A stretch of 51,290 bases of DNA from Mesorhizobium sp. M7A.F.Ca.US.006.01.1.1 (GTDB lineage: Bacteria; Pseudomonadota; Alphaproteobacteria; Rhizobiales; Rhizobiaceae), in contig NZ_RZQL01000016.1 of the NCBI RefSeq assembly GCF_003997935.1, positions 1 through 51,290 of the forward strand, read 5' to 3'. How positions within the stretch are numbered: the stretch's first letter is position 1; every line of letters begins with the position of its first letter. A program made the translations under genes and the position numbers. The notes below the pieces were generated by a model. It ran no database searches. It saw nothing but the letters and a program-made list of their open reading frames with translations, and was not told the DNA's origin. This document shows positions 51,002 through 51,290 of the stretch, in pieces.

Positions 51002-51290
51002 ATGCACGAGCAGTATAAGAAAAGGGCAATGGGCATGATGCGTGCGGGGGCACATCTTATGATTACGGGAGTTTGGCGGAAAGCAAGTCGATTCTGGTCC
51101 GATCGCCGCGGCATCGCGGCGGTCGAATTCGCTTTGATCATGCCAATTCTGCTGATCATGTATTTCCTCACAATGGAAGCGTCGCAAGCCATCGAGGCCA
51201 GCAAGAAGGTCAGTCGTATCGGCAGCATGGTGGCCGATCTCGTCACCCAGCAGACAAGCGTCCTCAAAGCGGATGTCGACGCCATCATGC
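51002..51290 (+). CDS. Second TadE/TadG-like gene, truncated by window end
   Basis: An open frame runs off the window edge. The visible 96 codons encode a basic start, then FWSDRRGIAAVEFALIMPIL and LIMYFLTMEASQAIEASKKV, the TadE-type prepilin-like motif with RRG and Glu+5. The start may be ATG 51002, 5 bp after the previous stop, or ATG 51029, which has AAAAGGG upstream and is the better site. Size and type (TadE, TadF or TadG) cannot be told. Confidence 0.85.
   Translation, partial: MHEQYKKRAMGMMRAGAHLMITGVWRKASRFWSDRRGIAAVEFALIMPILLIMYFLTMEASQAIEASKKVSRIGSMVADLVTQQTSVLKADVDAIM

Noticed and set aside
1..51290. tRNA genes, CRISPR arrays or insertion sequences
   Set aside because: No cloverleaf-like sequence, regularly spaced repeat-spacer pattern or transposase motif was recognised in the gaps; a covariance search would be needed to exclude small RNAs.

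Overview
The window looks like a chromosomal segment of a high-GC alphaproteobacterium of the order Hyphomicrobiales, most likely Mesorhizobium or a close relative. Supporting signs are a GcrA-type cell-cycle regulator, a class I (archaeal-type) lysyl-tRNA synthetase, a LuxR/LuxI pair with a coupled crotonase, a complete cpa/tad pilus locus, and several short palindromic intergenic elements of the kind scattered through rhizobial genomes. The genus call is inference from gene content, not a database match. I saw no insertion sequences, phage genes, CRISPR array, rRNA or tRNA.

Layout. 1-5 kb: gcrA, a CorA-type Mg2+ channel, phoU, phoR and a class I polyphosphate kinase 2 (phosphate and polyphosphate theme, without pstSCAB or phoB). 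5-9 kb: luxR, luxI and a coupled enoyl-CoA hydratase/isomerase homologue on the minus strand, then an orphan periplasmic amino-acid-binding-type protein and a TerB-like protein. 9-12 kb: lysyl-tRNA synthetase, a degenerate staphylococcal-nuclease-fold protein and an HTH-S24 repressor. 12-19.6 kb: a beta-oxidation block (two acyl-CoA dehydrogenases, thiolase, FadJ-type multifunctional protein) and a MerR-type regulator; matching operator-like sites lie in front of the block and in front of the regulator. 20-24 kb: a very long PodJ-like polarity/Sel1/peptidoglycan-binding protein with an in-frame 18-bp tandem repeat.

24-33.4 kb reads as a probable sulfite-handling region: a TauE/SafE-type exporter overlapping a TIGR02186-type membrane-anchored protein, a short Hsp70-like ATPase, a LysR regulator, and a divergently transcribed three-subunit cytoplasmic molybdoenzyme that best fits SoeABC (sulfite:quinone oxidoreductase). 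33.4-39.4 kb: the DNA-repair-associated pair pdeM/lhr-type helicase, then leucyl aminopeptidase, a MarR-type regulator and an NlpC/P60 hydrolase as one minus-strand string.

39.5-51.3 kb is a Tad (Flp) pilus locus: tadD (+); tadC, tadB, cpaF, cpaE, cpaD, cpaC, cpaB, cpaA and the pilin gene (-); then, on + again, a stand-alone secretin-N-terminal-domain protein and two consecutive TadE-like minor pilin genes, the second cut by the window end. tadD and tadC converge on a perfect 56-bp palindrome. Sites one base away from a CtrA box lie in three promoter regions of this locus.

Starts were adjusted from the longest open frame where ribosome-binding sites or family alignment argued for it. Motifs and palindromes were read by eye; protein names rest on recognised motifs, not on searches.
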